Below the pieces are notes generated by a model, which had not been told where the DNA came from, did not search any database, and saw nothing but the letters and a program-made list of their open reading frames with translations. A stretch of 64,000 nucleotides of DNA. Origin: Deferribacteraceae bacterium UBA6793 (lineage in GTDB: Bacteria; Chrysiogenota; Deferribacteres; Deferribacterales; Geovibrionaceae). Both the position numbers and the translations under genes were made by a program. This document shows positions 26,489 to 34,746 of the stretch, one piece after another; positions within the stretch are counted from its first letter, which is position 1, and every line of letters starts with the position of its first letter. The DNA is taken from NCBI GenBank assembly GCA_002452405.1, contig DKFP01000008.1, positions 62,001-126,000 of the forward strand, read 5' to 3'.

Positions 26489-28141
26489 ATGTTACGAATG
26501 GCGAAGTTCATTACGGCTTTTGCGTTGACGGCTCTCATAACGCTCTTTGCGTCATCTGCCATGGCCGCACAGGAAAAACCTGTTAACCCCAAAACCTGCT
26601 ACGAATGTCACGACGTAGTCAAAGAACTGCACGCGGGCGGCAAGCACAAAAACGTTAACTGCGTTAGCTGTCACTCCGGTCTGAAAGATCACCTTGCTGA
26701 TTCTTCAAAAAGACCTGTGGTTGACACATCATGGGAAGCCTGCGGACAGTGTCACAAAAATCAGCACGACACTTTCCTTCAGGTAAACAAGCACCGTCCT
26801 GCAAGAGATGAAAAATCTCAGCTGACAAACAGAGCTCCCAACCCCTATTGGGACAAACTGATGATGGGACACGGTTTCACAAAGGAACACGGACTCACCA
26901 GAAGCCACCCCTTTATGCTTCTTGACCAGATAGTTGTTGACAGAGCTTTCGGCGGCAGATTCCAGCCCAAAAACGGCTGGGAATATGTTAACAACAAACC
27001 CGGAAAAATCTGGGATGCTATTGTTGACAAAGAACCCTCCACCGACGACCAGAAAGTCTTCATGAGACAGACTGCAACAGCGGTCAACCCCGTTTGCCTC
27101 CAGTGTAAAACTCAGGATCATATCCTTGACTGGGCATACATGGGCGACCCCAAAGCCGGCGCTCCCTTCTCCAGAGCGAGCAAACCCGTTGCTATGATAC
27201 AGTCCAAAAAGATTCAGCACGGACTTAACTGCTTCTACTGCCACGATCCTCACTCTGCCAAACCGAGAATCGTAAGAGATGCTCTTATTCAGGCACTTAC
27301 AAGACCCGAAGCGGACACTCTCTGGGCAAAAGACCCCAATCATACAAAGATAAAAGTGTATGACATGGGTATGAGAGGCTATACAAGAAAGATAGCTATC
27401 CTTGAAAAATACGACTCAAGACTTCAGTGCGGTCAGTGTCACGTTGAATATAACTGCAACCCCGGCACAGACACTAAAACAGGCGAAAAAGTTACCTTCG
27501 CCGACGACAGAACGAACCACTTCCCCTATAAAGACGTGTTCCAGCTTTATGACCACTATGAAAACCAGATACATATGCTGGATTTCAAACACGCTCTTAC
27601 TGGCGGACTTCTGTGGAAAGGACAGCACCCCGAATCAGAGACATACTATAACTCTGCTCACGCAAAAGCGGGCGTAGGCTGCGACACTTGCCACATGGAA
27701 AAAGTTAAAGGCAAAGACGGCAAGATGTACACATCGCACTATGCTGTTACACCGAAAGAACACATCAAATCTTCATGTCTGACAGGCGGATGCCACAAAG
27801 GCTGGACAGAGAAGGATGCTGTTTACGCTATCGACTCTGTTAAAGCCTACACTAAAGGCAAGATGAGAAAAGCCGAGTTCTGGCTCGACAGAATCATCGA
27901 CAAAATTGTTGAGGGCAAAAAAGCAGGCGTTGACCCCGCTGTTATCAAACAGGCACAGGATCAGCACCTCAGAGCACATATTCTCTGGGAATACTGGACG
28001 GCTGAAAACTCAGACGGTTTCCACAACCCCGAAATGGCTCGTGAATCTCTCACTCAGTCTATTGACGAGTCACAGAAAGGTATCAAGATGATCGACGATG
28101 CTATCGCGGCAAAAGCAGCTCCCGCTGCCGCAGCGAAGTAA
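26489..28141 (+). CDS. Octahaem cytochrome c nitrite reductase (TvNiR/ONR-like)
   Basis: 550 aa with a Sec signal peptide ending ASSAMA. Eight haem attachment sites: CYECH, CVSCH, CGQCH, the active-site CLQCK (Cys203-Lys207), CFYCH, CGQCH (314-318), CDTCH, and a CX4CH (Cys430, Cys435). CxxCK with lysine as haem ligand defines ammonia-forming nitrite reductases. Three haems before CxxCK match the octahaem ONR type rather than pentahaem NrfA. The catalytic Tyr follows in CHVEY (Tyr321) and the catalytic His in GQHPESETY (His380). It reduces nitrite to ammonium in the periplasm. Strong ribosome site AAAAGGAGG. ResB and CcsA genes follow. The 240 bases upstream hold no gene; no clear Fnr-type site was found. 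Confidence 0.9.
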   Translation: MLRMAKFITAFALTALITLFASSAMAAQEKPVNPKTCYECHDVVKELHAGGKHKNVNCVSCHSGLKDHLADSSKRPVVDTSWEACGQCHKNQHDTFLQVNKHRPARDEKSQLTNRAPNPYWDKLMMGHGFTKEHGLTRSHPFMLLDQIVVDRAFGGRFQPKNGWEYVNNKPGKIWDAIVDKEPSTDDQKVFMRQTATAVNPVCLQCKTQDHILDWAYMGDPKAGAPFSRASKPVAMIQSKKIQHGLNCFYCHDPHSAKPRIVRDALIQALTRPEADTLWAKDPNHTKIKVYDMGMRGYTRKIAILEKYDSRLQCGQCHVEYNCNPGTDTKTGEKVTFADDRTNHFPYKDVFQLYDHYENQIHMLDFKHALTGGLLWKGQHPESETYYNSAHAKAGVGCDTCHMEKVKGKDGKMYTSHYAVTPKEHIKSSCLTGGCHKGWTEKDAVYAIDSVKAYTKGKMRKAEFWLDRIIDKIVEGKKAGVDPAVIKQAQDQHLRAHILWEYWTAENSDGFHNPEMARESLTQSIDESQKGIKMIDDAIAAKAAPAAAAK

Positions 28142-28156
28142 CAGACATTAAACCTG

Positions 28157-28184
28157 ACGGGGGGCTGAAAAGTCCCCCGTTTTT
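28157..28184 (+). terminator. Terminator or attenuator after nitrite reductase
   Basis: Stem ACGGGGG / CCCCCGT followed by T5. It lies before resB and probably lets the abundant reductase mRNA end while some transcripts read on. Confidence 0.8.
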
Positions 28185-28189
28185 AAAAG

Positions 28190-28243
28190 ACTGCCGCGTC
28201 CGCCGTCTTTGCGAGGAGCGGAGTGACGAAGCAATCTCATTAA
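28190..28243. repeat. Palindromic repeat, partial copy
   Basis: Contains GACTGCCGCGTCC, CGTCTTTGCGAGGAG and GACGAAGCAATCTCAT, matching one arm of the ~80-bp repeat family found at 31519, 37477, 41730 and 61012. Confidence 0.65.
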
Positions 28244-28273
28244 TTATTTGTTATTCTAACTTGAGGTGTATCC

Positions 28274-29635
28274 GTGCTTAAAAAAATACTCGATTTCTGG
28301 GCTTCCGTTAAGCTCGCGATGTTTCTCTTTATCCTGATAGCTTTAAGCTCTTCTCTGGGTACATTTATCCAGCAGAATGATTCCGGCTCAAAAGCGGTCT
28401 TCTGGCTTTCGGAAAAGCTGGGCATGACACATGAACAGATATATATGTGGCTTGTCAAAACGGGACTGGCAGACATGTATTCCTCGTGGTGGTTCATCGG
28501 GCTTCTGGTGCTTTTCGGCGTGAACCTCACAGTCTGCACGTTTTACAGACTTTCACACGTATACAGGCAGCTTAAAACGCCTGTCACGGTAAACAGGAAC
28601 ATTTTCGGCGAAAACTCCGTATCATTCGGTGCAGAGAGTGACGCCGAGTCAAAAGTTAAGGATTTTCTCCGCGGATACAGCATTGTAGAGGAAAAAGACG
28701 GCGATACGCTTTACCTTGCCGCGGAAAAGGGACGTTTCGCCAGAAGCGGCGTGTACATAACCCACCTCGGCATAATGGTGATACTCATAGCGGCGCTCAT
28801 CGGCATTACCGTCGGTTTCAAAGGCAATCTCGGTGTTGTTGAGGGACAGAGCGACGACACTATTGTAAATGCTAACAATGCCACAAGAAAACTGCCGTTT
28901 TCAGTCCGTCTGGACAACTTTGACGTGAAATATTACGAAAATTCGGTCAAACCGGAACTTTACCGTTCCGAAATAGCCATTATAGAGAACGGAAAAGAGA
29001 TATCCAAAGAGGTGATGGTCAACTCGCCAATCGAATATAAAGGATATCGTATCTTTCAGACAAATCACGGTTTTTATCCCAACAAAGACCTCTCTTTTAT
29101 TTTGAATACGGGCAAAGAGGGCAGTGTTAAGAAAATAGCGGTTCAGTTCGGCAAAAAATTCACTATCCCCGGCACAGAGGTTTCGGCAGAGGTTACAGAC
29201 TTCGCACCCTCTCTCGGTCAGGACAACAAAGGCGAACTGGTTAACTTCAACACCCTTATGATGAACCCCGCCGTAAAGGTTGAGGCGTTCGACGAGAACG
29301 ACGTATCTCTCGGATATAAATGGATATTCCAGAAATACCCCGAATCGGGTCAGGCGGGCGACATGAAGATTGAGTTCGTGGACGTCATAGGCGCGCAGTA
29401 TTCGGTCTTCTCCGTGACATACGACCCCGCTGACTACCTTGTATATATCGGCTTTTTCATTCTCGGTCTCGGTGTCGTCATAGCCTTCTATTTCCGCCAC
29501 GAGCGCATCTGGGTGCGTATCACGGATAACGGCGGCGTGAAAGAGGTTTCGGCGGCTGCGGACAGAAGCAAGTTCAGGTCGTCAATCCCCGAACTGCTTG
29601 AAAAACTTAAACAATCGGTAACAAAAGAGGGCTAA
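28274..29635 (+). CDS. resB: ResB-like cytochrome c biogenesis protein
   Basis: 453 aa. Membrane segments near residues 15-37 (MFLFILIALSSSLGTFIQQN), 72-95, 160-180 and 375-400, with a large periplasmic part between the third and fourth, as in ResB/Ccs1. With CcsA it forms the System II haem delivery and attachment complex. It stands two bases before ccsA and directly after the octahaem nitrite reductase. In epsilonproteobacteria a related CcsBA fusion (NrfI) is needed for the CxxCK haem, so a dedicated role is plausible here. Confidence 0.92.
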   Translation: MLKKILDFWASVKLAMFLFILIALSSSLGTFIQQNDSGSKAVFWLSEKLGMTHEQIYMWLVKTGLADMYSSWWFIGLLVLFGVNLTVCTFYRLSHVYRQLKTPVTVNRNIFGENSVSFGAESDAESKVKDFLRGYSIVEEKDGDTLYLAAEKGRFARSGVYITHLGIMVILIAALIGITVGFKGNLGVVEGQSDDTIVNANNATRKLPFSVRLDNFDVKYYENSVKPELYRSEIAIIENGKEISKEVMVNSPIEYKGYRIFQTNHGFYPNKDLSFILNTGKEGSVKKIAVQFGKKFTIPGTEVSAEVTDFAPSLGQDNKGELVNFNTLMMNPAVKVEAFDENDVSLGYKWIFQKYPESGQAGDMKIEFVDVIGAQYSVFSVTYDPADYLVYIGFFILGLGVVIAFYFRHERIWVRITDNGGVKEVSAAADRSKFRSSIPELLEKLKQSVTKEG

Positions 29636-29636
29636 T

Positions 29637-30713
29637 ATGAACAGCTCCGTTTTATTCGGTATCGCAAGTATCACATATATGGTGACTATGGCGGTCTATG
29701 TGGCGTATCTCATTATGAAAAAAGAGATAATAGGTAAGGTCGCCTCATGGATGGTGATATTCGGCTTTCTCTGCCACACTGTCGCATTCTTTCTGCGCTG
29801 GGTGGAGTTTGCAGATACATACAAACTCGGATTTTTTCACTCGATTCCGGTGACTAACCTCTACGAATCATTGCTTTTCTTCGCATGGTGCGTGGTGGCG
29901 GGCAATATCTGGATTGAGAGAAGATACAAAACAAGATTCATGGGTGCATTCCTTACGGCTATCGCCGGAATGGCTGTGGCTTTTGTGGACACAGTGGGCG
30001 CTGCCAAGGGGATACAGCCCCTTGTGCCTGCTCTCAAAAGCAACTGGCTGCTGGCGCACGCCACAATGAGCTTCATAGCCTATGCGGCTTTCTCCATGTC
30101 TTTCGTGGCGGCGGTTCTGCATCTGGCATCCCTTAGACTGCCTCGCAGAAGTGGTGTCTATATTTTCTGGACGGTTGCTCTGGGCACTTTCGTTTTCGTT
30201 ACGCTGCTTGTCGTCGGCGATTTCTCGGCGGCACTCTCCGCAAAGGCTGTTGAGGGCGCGTACAAACCCCTCTATTTCACATTTAAAAAGATGGGCGTGG
30301 GCGGCTTTGCCGTTCTGTTCCTTATTTATGCGGTATTTTGTGCTGTTGCATGGTATTTCGGCGGGAAACTTGCCGGGCTGATGGACAAATTTTCCATAGA
30401 CAGCAAAGTAATGGAAGAACTTACCTATAAAATGATATCCATGGGATTCCCCATCTTCACCGTCGGCGGACTGATATTCGGTGCCGTGTGGGCGGACAAG
30501 GCATGGGGGCGCTACTGGTCATGGGATCCTAAGGAGACTTGGGCGCTTATCACATGGCTGATATACGCGTTTTACCTCCACGCAAGATACGTTAAGGACT
30601 GGACAGGGGCGAAGGCTTCCGCGGTCGCAGTCGCCGGATTCGTCTGTACGATATTCACCTATATCGGCGTGAACCTGCTGATTTCCGGACTCCACTCATA
30701 CGGAGCGCTGTAG
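29637..30713 (+). CDS. ccsA: CcsA/ResC-type haem export and ligation protein
   Basis: 358 aa, about eight membrane segments, with the tryptophan-rich WWD signature WGRYWSWDPKETWAL near residue 290 and conserved flanking histidines (LLAHATMSFIAYAAF; GLHSYG at the C-terminus). It moves haem across the membrane and presents it to CxxCH or CxxCK cysteines together with ResB. Starts two bases after the resB stop, so translation is coupled. Confidence 0.93.
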   Translation: MNSSVLFGIASITYMVTMAVYVAYLIMKKEIIGKVASWMVIFGFLCHTVAFFLRWVEFADTYKLGFFHSIPVTNLYESLLFFAWCVVAGNIWIERRYKTRFMGAFLTAIAGMAVAFVDTVGAAKGIQPLVPALKSNWLLAHATMSFIAYAAFSMSFVAAVLHLASLRLPRRSGVYIFWTVALGTFVFVTLLVVGDFSAALSAKAVEGAYKPLYFTFKKMGVGGFAVLFLIYAVFCAVAWYFGGKLAGLMDKFSIDSKVMEELTYKMISMGFPIFTVGGLIFGAVWADKAWGRYWSWDPKETWALITWLIYAFYLHARYVKDWTGAKASAVAVAGFVCTIFTYIGVNLLISGLHSYGAL

Positions 30714-30720
30714 TCGGCGC

Positions 30721-30828
30721 TTATATGCTTCGCATTACGGCGTCAGGTCTTCAATTCCTCGGGTCATGTACTTCTGTGTACACTCCCCTGCGGAATTTAT
30801 GATCTTCCTTGTACTGCTTGCATATAAA
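30721..30828. repeat. Nested imperfect palindrome of about 108 bp
   Basis: Outer arms TTATATGC / GCATATAA, middle arms AATTCC / GGAATT and inner arms TGTAC / GTACA around TTCTGT. The inner part resembles the second palindrome at 46613-46695. It may terminate ccsA transcription or be a non-autonomous repeat. Confidence 0.6.
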
Positions 30829-30909
30829 CACCGACAGATTATCGGCGGTTAACGAATTTGGATGTAATTCTATTCGATAATAAAACCATTGCAATCATCG
30901 CCTCTGATA

Positions 30910-30930
30910 TGTACATTATATTGAACATGT
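30910..30930. promoter_or_regulatory. YefM operator-like site
   Basis: TGTACA at 30910-30915 and ACATGT at 30925-30930, just before the ribosome site of yefM. TGTACA is the core of the E. coli YefM-YoeB operator, so autorepression is likely conserved. Confidence 0.55.
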
Positions 30931-30943
30931 TGGAGGCGATATC

Positions 30944-31198
30944 TTGAGAGTTGTCAATTTTACCGAAGCAAGGAACAATCTGAAATCCGTCTTGGACAAA
31001 GTTGTCGAGGATTCGGACTATGCAGTCATTACACGCCGCGACGCGGAGGATACCGTTGTAATGTCTCTGGATACGTTCAACAGTATAATGGAGACGTTTC
31101 ACCTGCTGAAATCCCCCGCAAACGCGGAGCATCTTATGAAATCCATAGAACAGTACAAAAGCGGCAGTATTCAGGTGCAGGAAACAATTGATGAGTAG
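30944..31198 (+). CDS. yefM: YefM antitoxin (Phd/YefM family)
   Basis: 84 aa, starting with TTG 30944, seven bases after GGAGG. FTEARNNLKSVLDKVVED is the DNA-binding and dimer part, and the LLKSPANAEHLMKSIEQYKSG tract (in two pieces, residues 55 on) is the toxin-binding region as in E. coli YefM. It neutralises YoeB and represses its own operon. Overlaps the toxin gene by eight bases. Confidence 0.95.
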   Translation: MRVVNFTEARNNLKSVLDKVVEDSDYAVITRRDAEDTVVMSLDTFNSIMETFHLLKSPANAEHLMKSIEQYKSGSIQVQETIDE

Positions 31199-31451
31199 GC
31201 TCCTCGTTTTCACGGAGGCTGCATGGGAAGATTATGTTTACTGGCAGTCACAGGACAGGAAAACACTCAGAAGGATAAATCTCCTGATAAAAGAGACCAT
31301 GCGTATGCCGTTTGAAGGCATAGGTAAGCCGGAAGCGCTTAGGGAGAACCTTTCGGGCTTCTGGTCGCGCCGCATAGACGACACGAACAGGCTGGTGTAT
31401 GCTGTTGAGGAGACAAAACTCGTGGTGATATCATGCAGGTATCATTACTGA
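31191..31451 (+). CDS. yoeB: YoeB toxin, ribosome-dependent mRNA endonuclease
   Basis: 86 aa from ATG 31191 (TTG 31188 is possible too). Very close to E. coli YoeB: AWEDYVYWQSQDRKTL, PFEGIGKPEALRENLSGFWS, then RRIDDTNRLVYAV and the C-terminal CRYHY. The catalytic Glu, Arg and His are all present. It cuts mRNA in the ribosomal A-site when YefM is degraded. Confidence 0.96.
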   Translation: MSRLLVFTEAAWEDYVYWQSQDRKTLRRINLLIKETMRMPFEGIGKPEALRENLSGFWSRRIDDTNRLVYAVEETKLVVISCRYHY

Positions 31452-31456
31452 AACGA

Positions 31457-31482
31457 TAAAAAAAAGGAGCCGAAGCTCCCTT
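31457..31482 (-). terminator. Terminator on the minus strand downstream of mscS
   Basis: On the minus strand: GGGAGC - TTCG - GCTCC followed by nine T. It lies beyond the mscS stop codon with a palindromic repeat in between, and faces the yoeB end. Confidence 0.7.
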
Positions 31483-31518
31483 CAGACTGACGACAAAGTC
31501 AATTTTGATGAAATCCTA

Positions 31519-31600
31519 TGAGACTGCTTCGTCGCCATGCTCCTCGCAGAGACGGTCTTTTTGTCTTCGCGAGGAGCGCAAGTGACGACGCGATCTCGTA
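31519..31600. repeat. Palindromic repeat, full copy (~80 bp)
   Basis: Ends TGAGACTGCTTCGTC and GACGACGCGATCTCG, with an inner hairpin CTCCTCGCAGAGACG ... GTCTTCGCGAGGAG. Intergenic between yoeB and mscS. Confidence 0.75.
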
Positions 31601-31614
31601 TTTTCCTGACTTTG

Positions 31615-32406
31615 TTATTTTGTGATATGTACGTCCATCTGCGGGAAGGGGATGGCGATTTTGTTTTCGTCGAATTTCAGCTTAACACTTTCAAGAGTAT
31701 CGAAATATACATCCCAGTAGTCAGGAGAATTGACCCAAAGCCTGTACGCGAAGTTGACGCTGTTGTCTGCCAGTTCGGAAACAGCGATGGTGGGCAGTGG
31801 GTCTTTAAGTATACGTATGTCCGCATCCACTATCCCCTGCAATATCTCTTTTACCCGTTTTATGTCGCTGCCGTAGCTCACGCCTATGGTAAGGTCAACT
31901 CGTCTGGTTTCTTTTGCGGAATAGTTGGTTATGCAGTTGCTGATTATGGCGGAGTTCGGTACTATTATCGTCTTGTTGTCCGGAGTTGACATCTGGGTTG
32001 TGAAAATACCTATTACCTCAACTGTGCCTGTGGTTCCGCCTGCCTCTATGAAATCGCCTATGACAAACGGACGGAATATAATTATCATTACACCCGCCGC
32101 GAAGTTTGAGAGGGAATCTTTCAGCGCAAGACCCACAGCCAGACCTGCGGTGGCGAGCACAGCTACGATGGATGTTGTTTCTATGCCAAGCTGGTTCAGT
32201 GATGCTATGACCACAACAGCCATACTCACATAATATATTATGCCCGAAAGGAATTTGGAAAGAGTTCTGTCCATTTTGCCTTTTTCCATAAGTCTCACGG
32301 AAAATTTAGAGAGGTACCTTGCGGCGTATCGACCTATGACCAGAATCAGTATGGCAAAAACTATCTGCCATGCATAGGTGGTCAGATCGGGTAAAATATC
32401 ACTCAT
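31615..32406 (-). CDS. Small-conductance mechanosensitive channel (MscS family)
   Basis: 263 aa from ATG 32406, with AAGGAG eight bases upstream. Three membrane segments at residues 10-30, 55-80 and 85-105. The pore helix shows TAGLAVGLALKDSLSNFAAG, typical of TM3, then the beta domain with RPFVIGDFIEAGGTTGTVE and PNS (VPNSAI). It opens under membrane tension to release solutes after osmotic downshock. Short version of the family without extra N-terminal domain. Confidence 0.95.
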   Translation of the reverse strand: MSDILPDLTTYAWQIVFAILILVIGRYAARYLSKFSVRLMEKGKMDRTLSKFLSGIIYYVSMAVVVIASLNQLGIETTSIVAVLATAGLAVGLALKDSLSNFAAGVMIIIFRPFVIGDFIEAGGTTGTVEVIGIFTTQMSTPDNKTIIVPNSAIISNCITNYSAKETRRVDLTIGVSYGSDIKRVKEILQGIVDADIRILKDPLPTIAVSELADNSVNFAYRLWVNSPDYWDVYFDTLESVKLKFDENKIAIPFPQMDVHITK

Positions 32407-32539
32407 AAATAAAGGCTCCTTGTTTAAACTGATACGCAATATTACACCCAATAAAGCGCAATTGTATAGAATTTATTATGTGTGTGCCAATTGAAGCAGT
32501 TGTGGTTGCAATTATTATCAATAAGGCTAATATATCCTT

Positions 32540-33736
32540 ATGCTAAACGAAATAACCCAATCCTACGACAGGATAAAAAGTCACATCAAACATCTGCCGC
32601 TCTACTACTCCAATAATTTCTCCGAGATTACCGGAGCGGACATATATTTTAAGCTGGAAAACCTCCAGCGCACCGGTTCTTTCAAGATACGCGGTGCGCT
32701 CAACTGCATCCTGAAAAATCAGGAGGTCTGCCGCAACGGCATCATAGCCGCATCCGCAGGGAACCATGCGCAGGGCGTCGCGTTCAGCGCAAAGACGCTG
32801 GGAATCAAAGCGGTAATCGTCATGCCGGAGTTTACCCCTATGGTAAAGGTTGCGAGCACACAGAGCCACGGCGCGGAAGTTATCCTTTACGGTCAGTCGT
32901 TTGAAGACGCGTACAAATACGCCGTGCAGATAGGCAAAGAGCGCGGACTGCACTTCATTCACCCGTTCGACGACCACGACGTCATAGCCGGACAGGGCAC
33001 AGTAGCTTACGAGATTCTTACGGAAAAACCGGATATCGACCAGATAGTTGTGCCTGTGGGCGGCGGCGGTCTGATTTCGGGTATCGCGGAATATGTTAAA
33101 GAGTTCAACCCTAAGATAAAGATAATCGGTGTGCAGGCGGAAGAGGCGGCGGGTATGGTCAGCAGCCTTTCCGAGGGCAGAGTTGTAAGCCTCTCCACAT
33201 CCTCGACATTCGCCGAGGGAATAGCCGTTAAAAAGGTGGGCGAGCTTACGTTCGCATCCTGTAAAAACTGCGTGGACGAGCTTGTGACGGTCTCCGAAAG
33301 CGAGATTGCCCTTGCCGTTCTGGAATACATAGAACGGGCGAAGCTGGTTGTGGAAGGCGCAGGAGCCGCACCTCTGGCTGCGCTTCTGGCGGGCAAGATA
33401 GACGTTAAAGGCAAAACCACTGTGCTTGTGGTGTCCGGCGGAAACATAGACGTTACGACCATCAGCCGCATAATCAGCCGCGGTATGACTGCTACAGGCA
33501 GGTTTATGACTGTTTCGATCATTCTGCGTGACGTTCCCGGAGCGCTTACGTCTCTTTCACAGGAGATAAGCAGTCTTCAGGCAAATATCCACCAGATTGC
33601 CCACATACGCAACGACCAGAAGGTGCCTCTTAACCAGAGCCGCGTCAACGTATCGCTGGAAACCAGAGGTCAGGATCACATAGACAGAATTATGGAGCGC
33701 CTCAGCTCTCTTTATGAGGTTGAGCGCATAGTATGA
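32540..33736 (+). CDS. ilvA: Threonine ammonia-lyase with C-terminal ACT-like domain
   Basis: 398 aa. The PLP lysine sits in GSFKIRGAL, with SAGNHAQGVAF and the phosphate-binding VGGGGLISG loop. The C-terminal ~75 residues form an ACT-type domain (RFMTVSIILRDVPGALTSL), as in the ~400-aa enzymes that are between the short TdcB and long IlvA forms. It converts threonine to 2-oxobutanoate and ammonia, feeding isoleucine synthesis or threonine breakdown. Overlaps the next gene by four bases. Confidence 0.93.
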   Translation: MLNEITQSYDRIKSHIKHLPLYYSNNFSEITGADIYFKLENLQRTGSFKIRGALNCILKNQEVCRNGIIAASAGNHAQGVAFSAKTLGIKAVIVMPEFTPMVKVASTQSHGAEVILYGQSFEDAYKYAVQIGKERGLHFIHPFDDHDVIAGQGTVAYEILTEKPDIDQIVVPVGGGGLISGIAEYVKEFNPKIKIIGVQAEEAAGMVSSLSEGRVVSLSTSSTFAEGIAVKKVGELTFASCKNCVDELVTVSESEIALAVLEYIERAKLVVEGAGAAPLAALLAGKIDVKGKTTVLVVSGGNIDVTTISRIISRGMTATGRFMTVSIILRDVPGALTSLSQEISSLQANIHQIAHIRNDQKVPLNQSRVNVSLETRGQDHIDRIMERLSSLYEVERIV

Positions 33737-34701
33737 TATACAGCGTAAAACATATTTTAGTATCAACAGTTAAGGAGTCTTTCTTCATACTCGTAACTCT
33801 TTTCAGGATACTTGTACCTATGATAATCCTGATAAAGATACTGGATATGCTTGGGCTGGTTTCGCTTCTGGGTAAGATACTCGCACCGCTCATGGTGCTG
33901 ACGGGGCTGCCGGGTGAGATGGGACTTGCGTGGGCTTCCGCACTGCTCACAAATATCTACGGCGGCATCATAGTTTTTGTTTCCCTTGCCGGTAAGACAG
34001 AGCTTACTGCCGCACAGGCGACGGTGCTTGCTTCCATGATGCTTATGGCGCACGCCATCCCCGTTGAGGTGCAGATTGCCAAAAAGGCGGGAACACGCTT
34101 CGCCGCCATGGCTTCATTTCGCATAGGGTGCGCTCTTGTGTTCGGAATAATTTTAAATCTCATATACAGTTACGGCGGATGGCTTCAGGAGCCTGCAAAG
34201 ATACTGCTGAAACCTTCGCCTGTTGACGCAACCCTTGTCGGCTGGGCGTTTGGAGAGGTTCAAAACCTTGCCTACATCGCGTGTATAGTCACCGTACTTG
34301 TCTTCATCATGAAGGTTCTGAAAGCTATAGGCGTGATAAATCTCATCAACTCCGCCTGTGAACCGCTTATGAAACTGATGGGAATCGGAAAAGAGGCTGC
34401 ATATCTCACCATGGTGGGATTCACGCTTGGGCTGACATACGGCGGCGGACTCATCATAAACGAGGCGCGTTCCGGCGCAATCACCCACAGAGACGTATTT
34501 TTCAGCCTCGCCTTTATGGGTATCTGCCACTCCATGATAGAGGACACACTTCTTATGGTGGCAATAGGCGGGCATCTTTCCGGCATACTCTGGCTTCGCA
34601 CAATATTTTCAATCCTTTTCATCGCCATTGCGGTGCGCGTCAGTGCAAAACTTTCTGACGTCCATTTTTACCGCTTCCTTTTTCTGAACCAAAAAGGTTA
34701 G
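33733..34701 (+). CDS. Nucleoside-recognition (gate) domain membrane protein
   Basis: 322 aa, about eight membrane segments. Two gate domains in tandem: the first includes VSTVKESFFILVTLFRILVP and the second GVINLINSACEPLMKLMGIG, with a GGGLIINE turn between helices. The family includes transporters such as SpmA/SpmB and YjiH types, but the substrate is not known. Start ATG overlaps the stop of the threonine ammonia-lyase gene (ATGA), so the two are co-translated and an amino acid link is possible. Confidence 0.85.
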   Translation: MIYSVKHILVSTVKESFFILVTLFRILVPMIILIKILDMLGLVSLLGKILAPLMVLTGLPGEMGLAWASALLTNIYGGIIVFVSLAGKTELTAAQATVLASMMLMAHAIPVEVQIAKKAGTRFAAMASFRIGCALVFGIILNLIYSYGGWLQEPAKILLKPSPVDATLVGWAFGEVQNLAYIACIVTVLVFIMKVLKAIGVINLINSACEPLMKLMGIGKEAAYLTMVGFTLGLTYGGGLIINEARSGAITHRDVFFSLAFMGICHSMIEDTLLMVAIGGHLSGILWLRTIFSILFIAIAVRVSAKLSDVHFYRFLFLNQKG

Positions 34702-34746
34702 AATCTATCTTATTTTAAGAGTTCCCAATATAATTGTGAGGCGCAG

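Noticed and set aside
26729..27343. 204-aa open frame opposite the nitrite reductase
   Set aside because: Antisense shadow of a cytochrome with eight haem sites.
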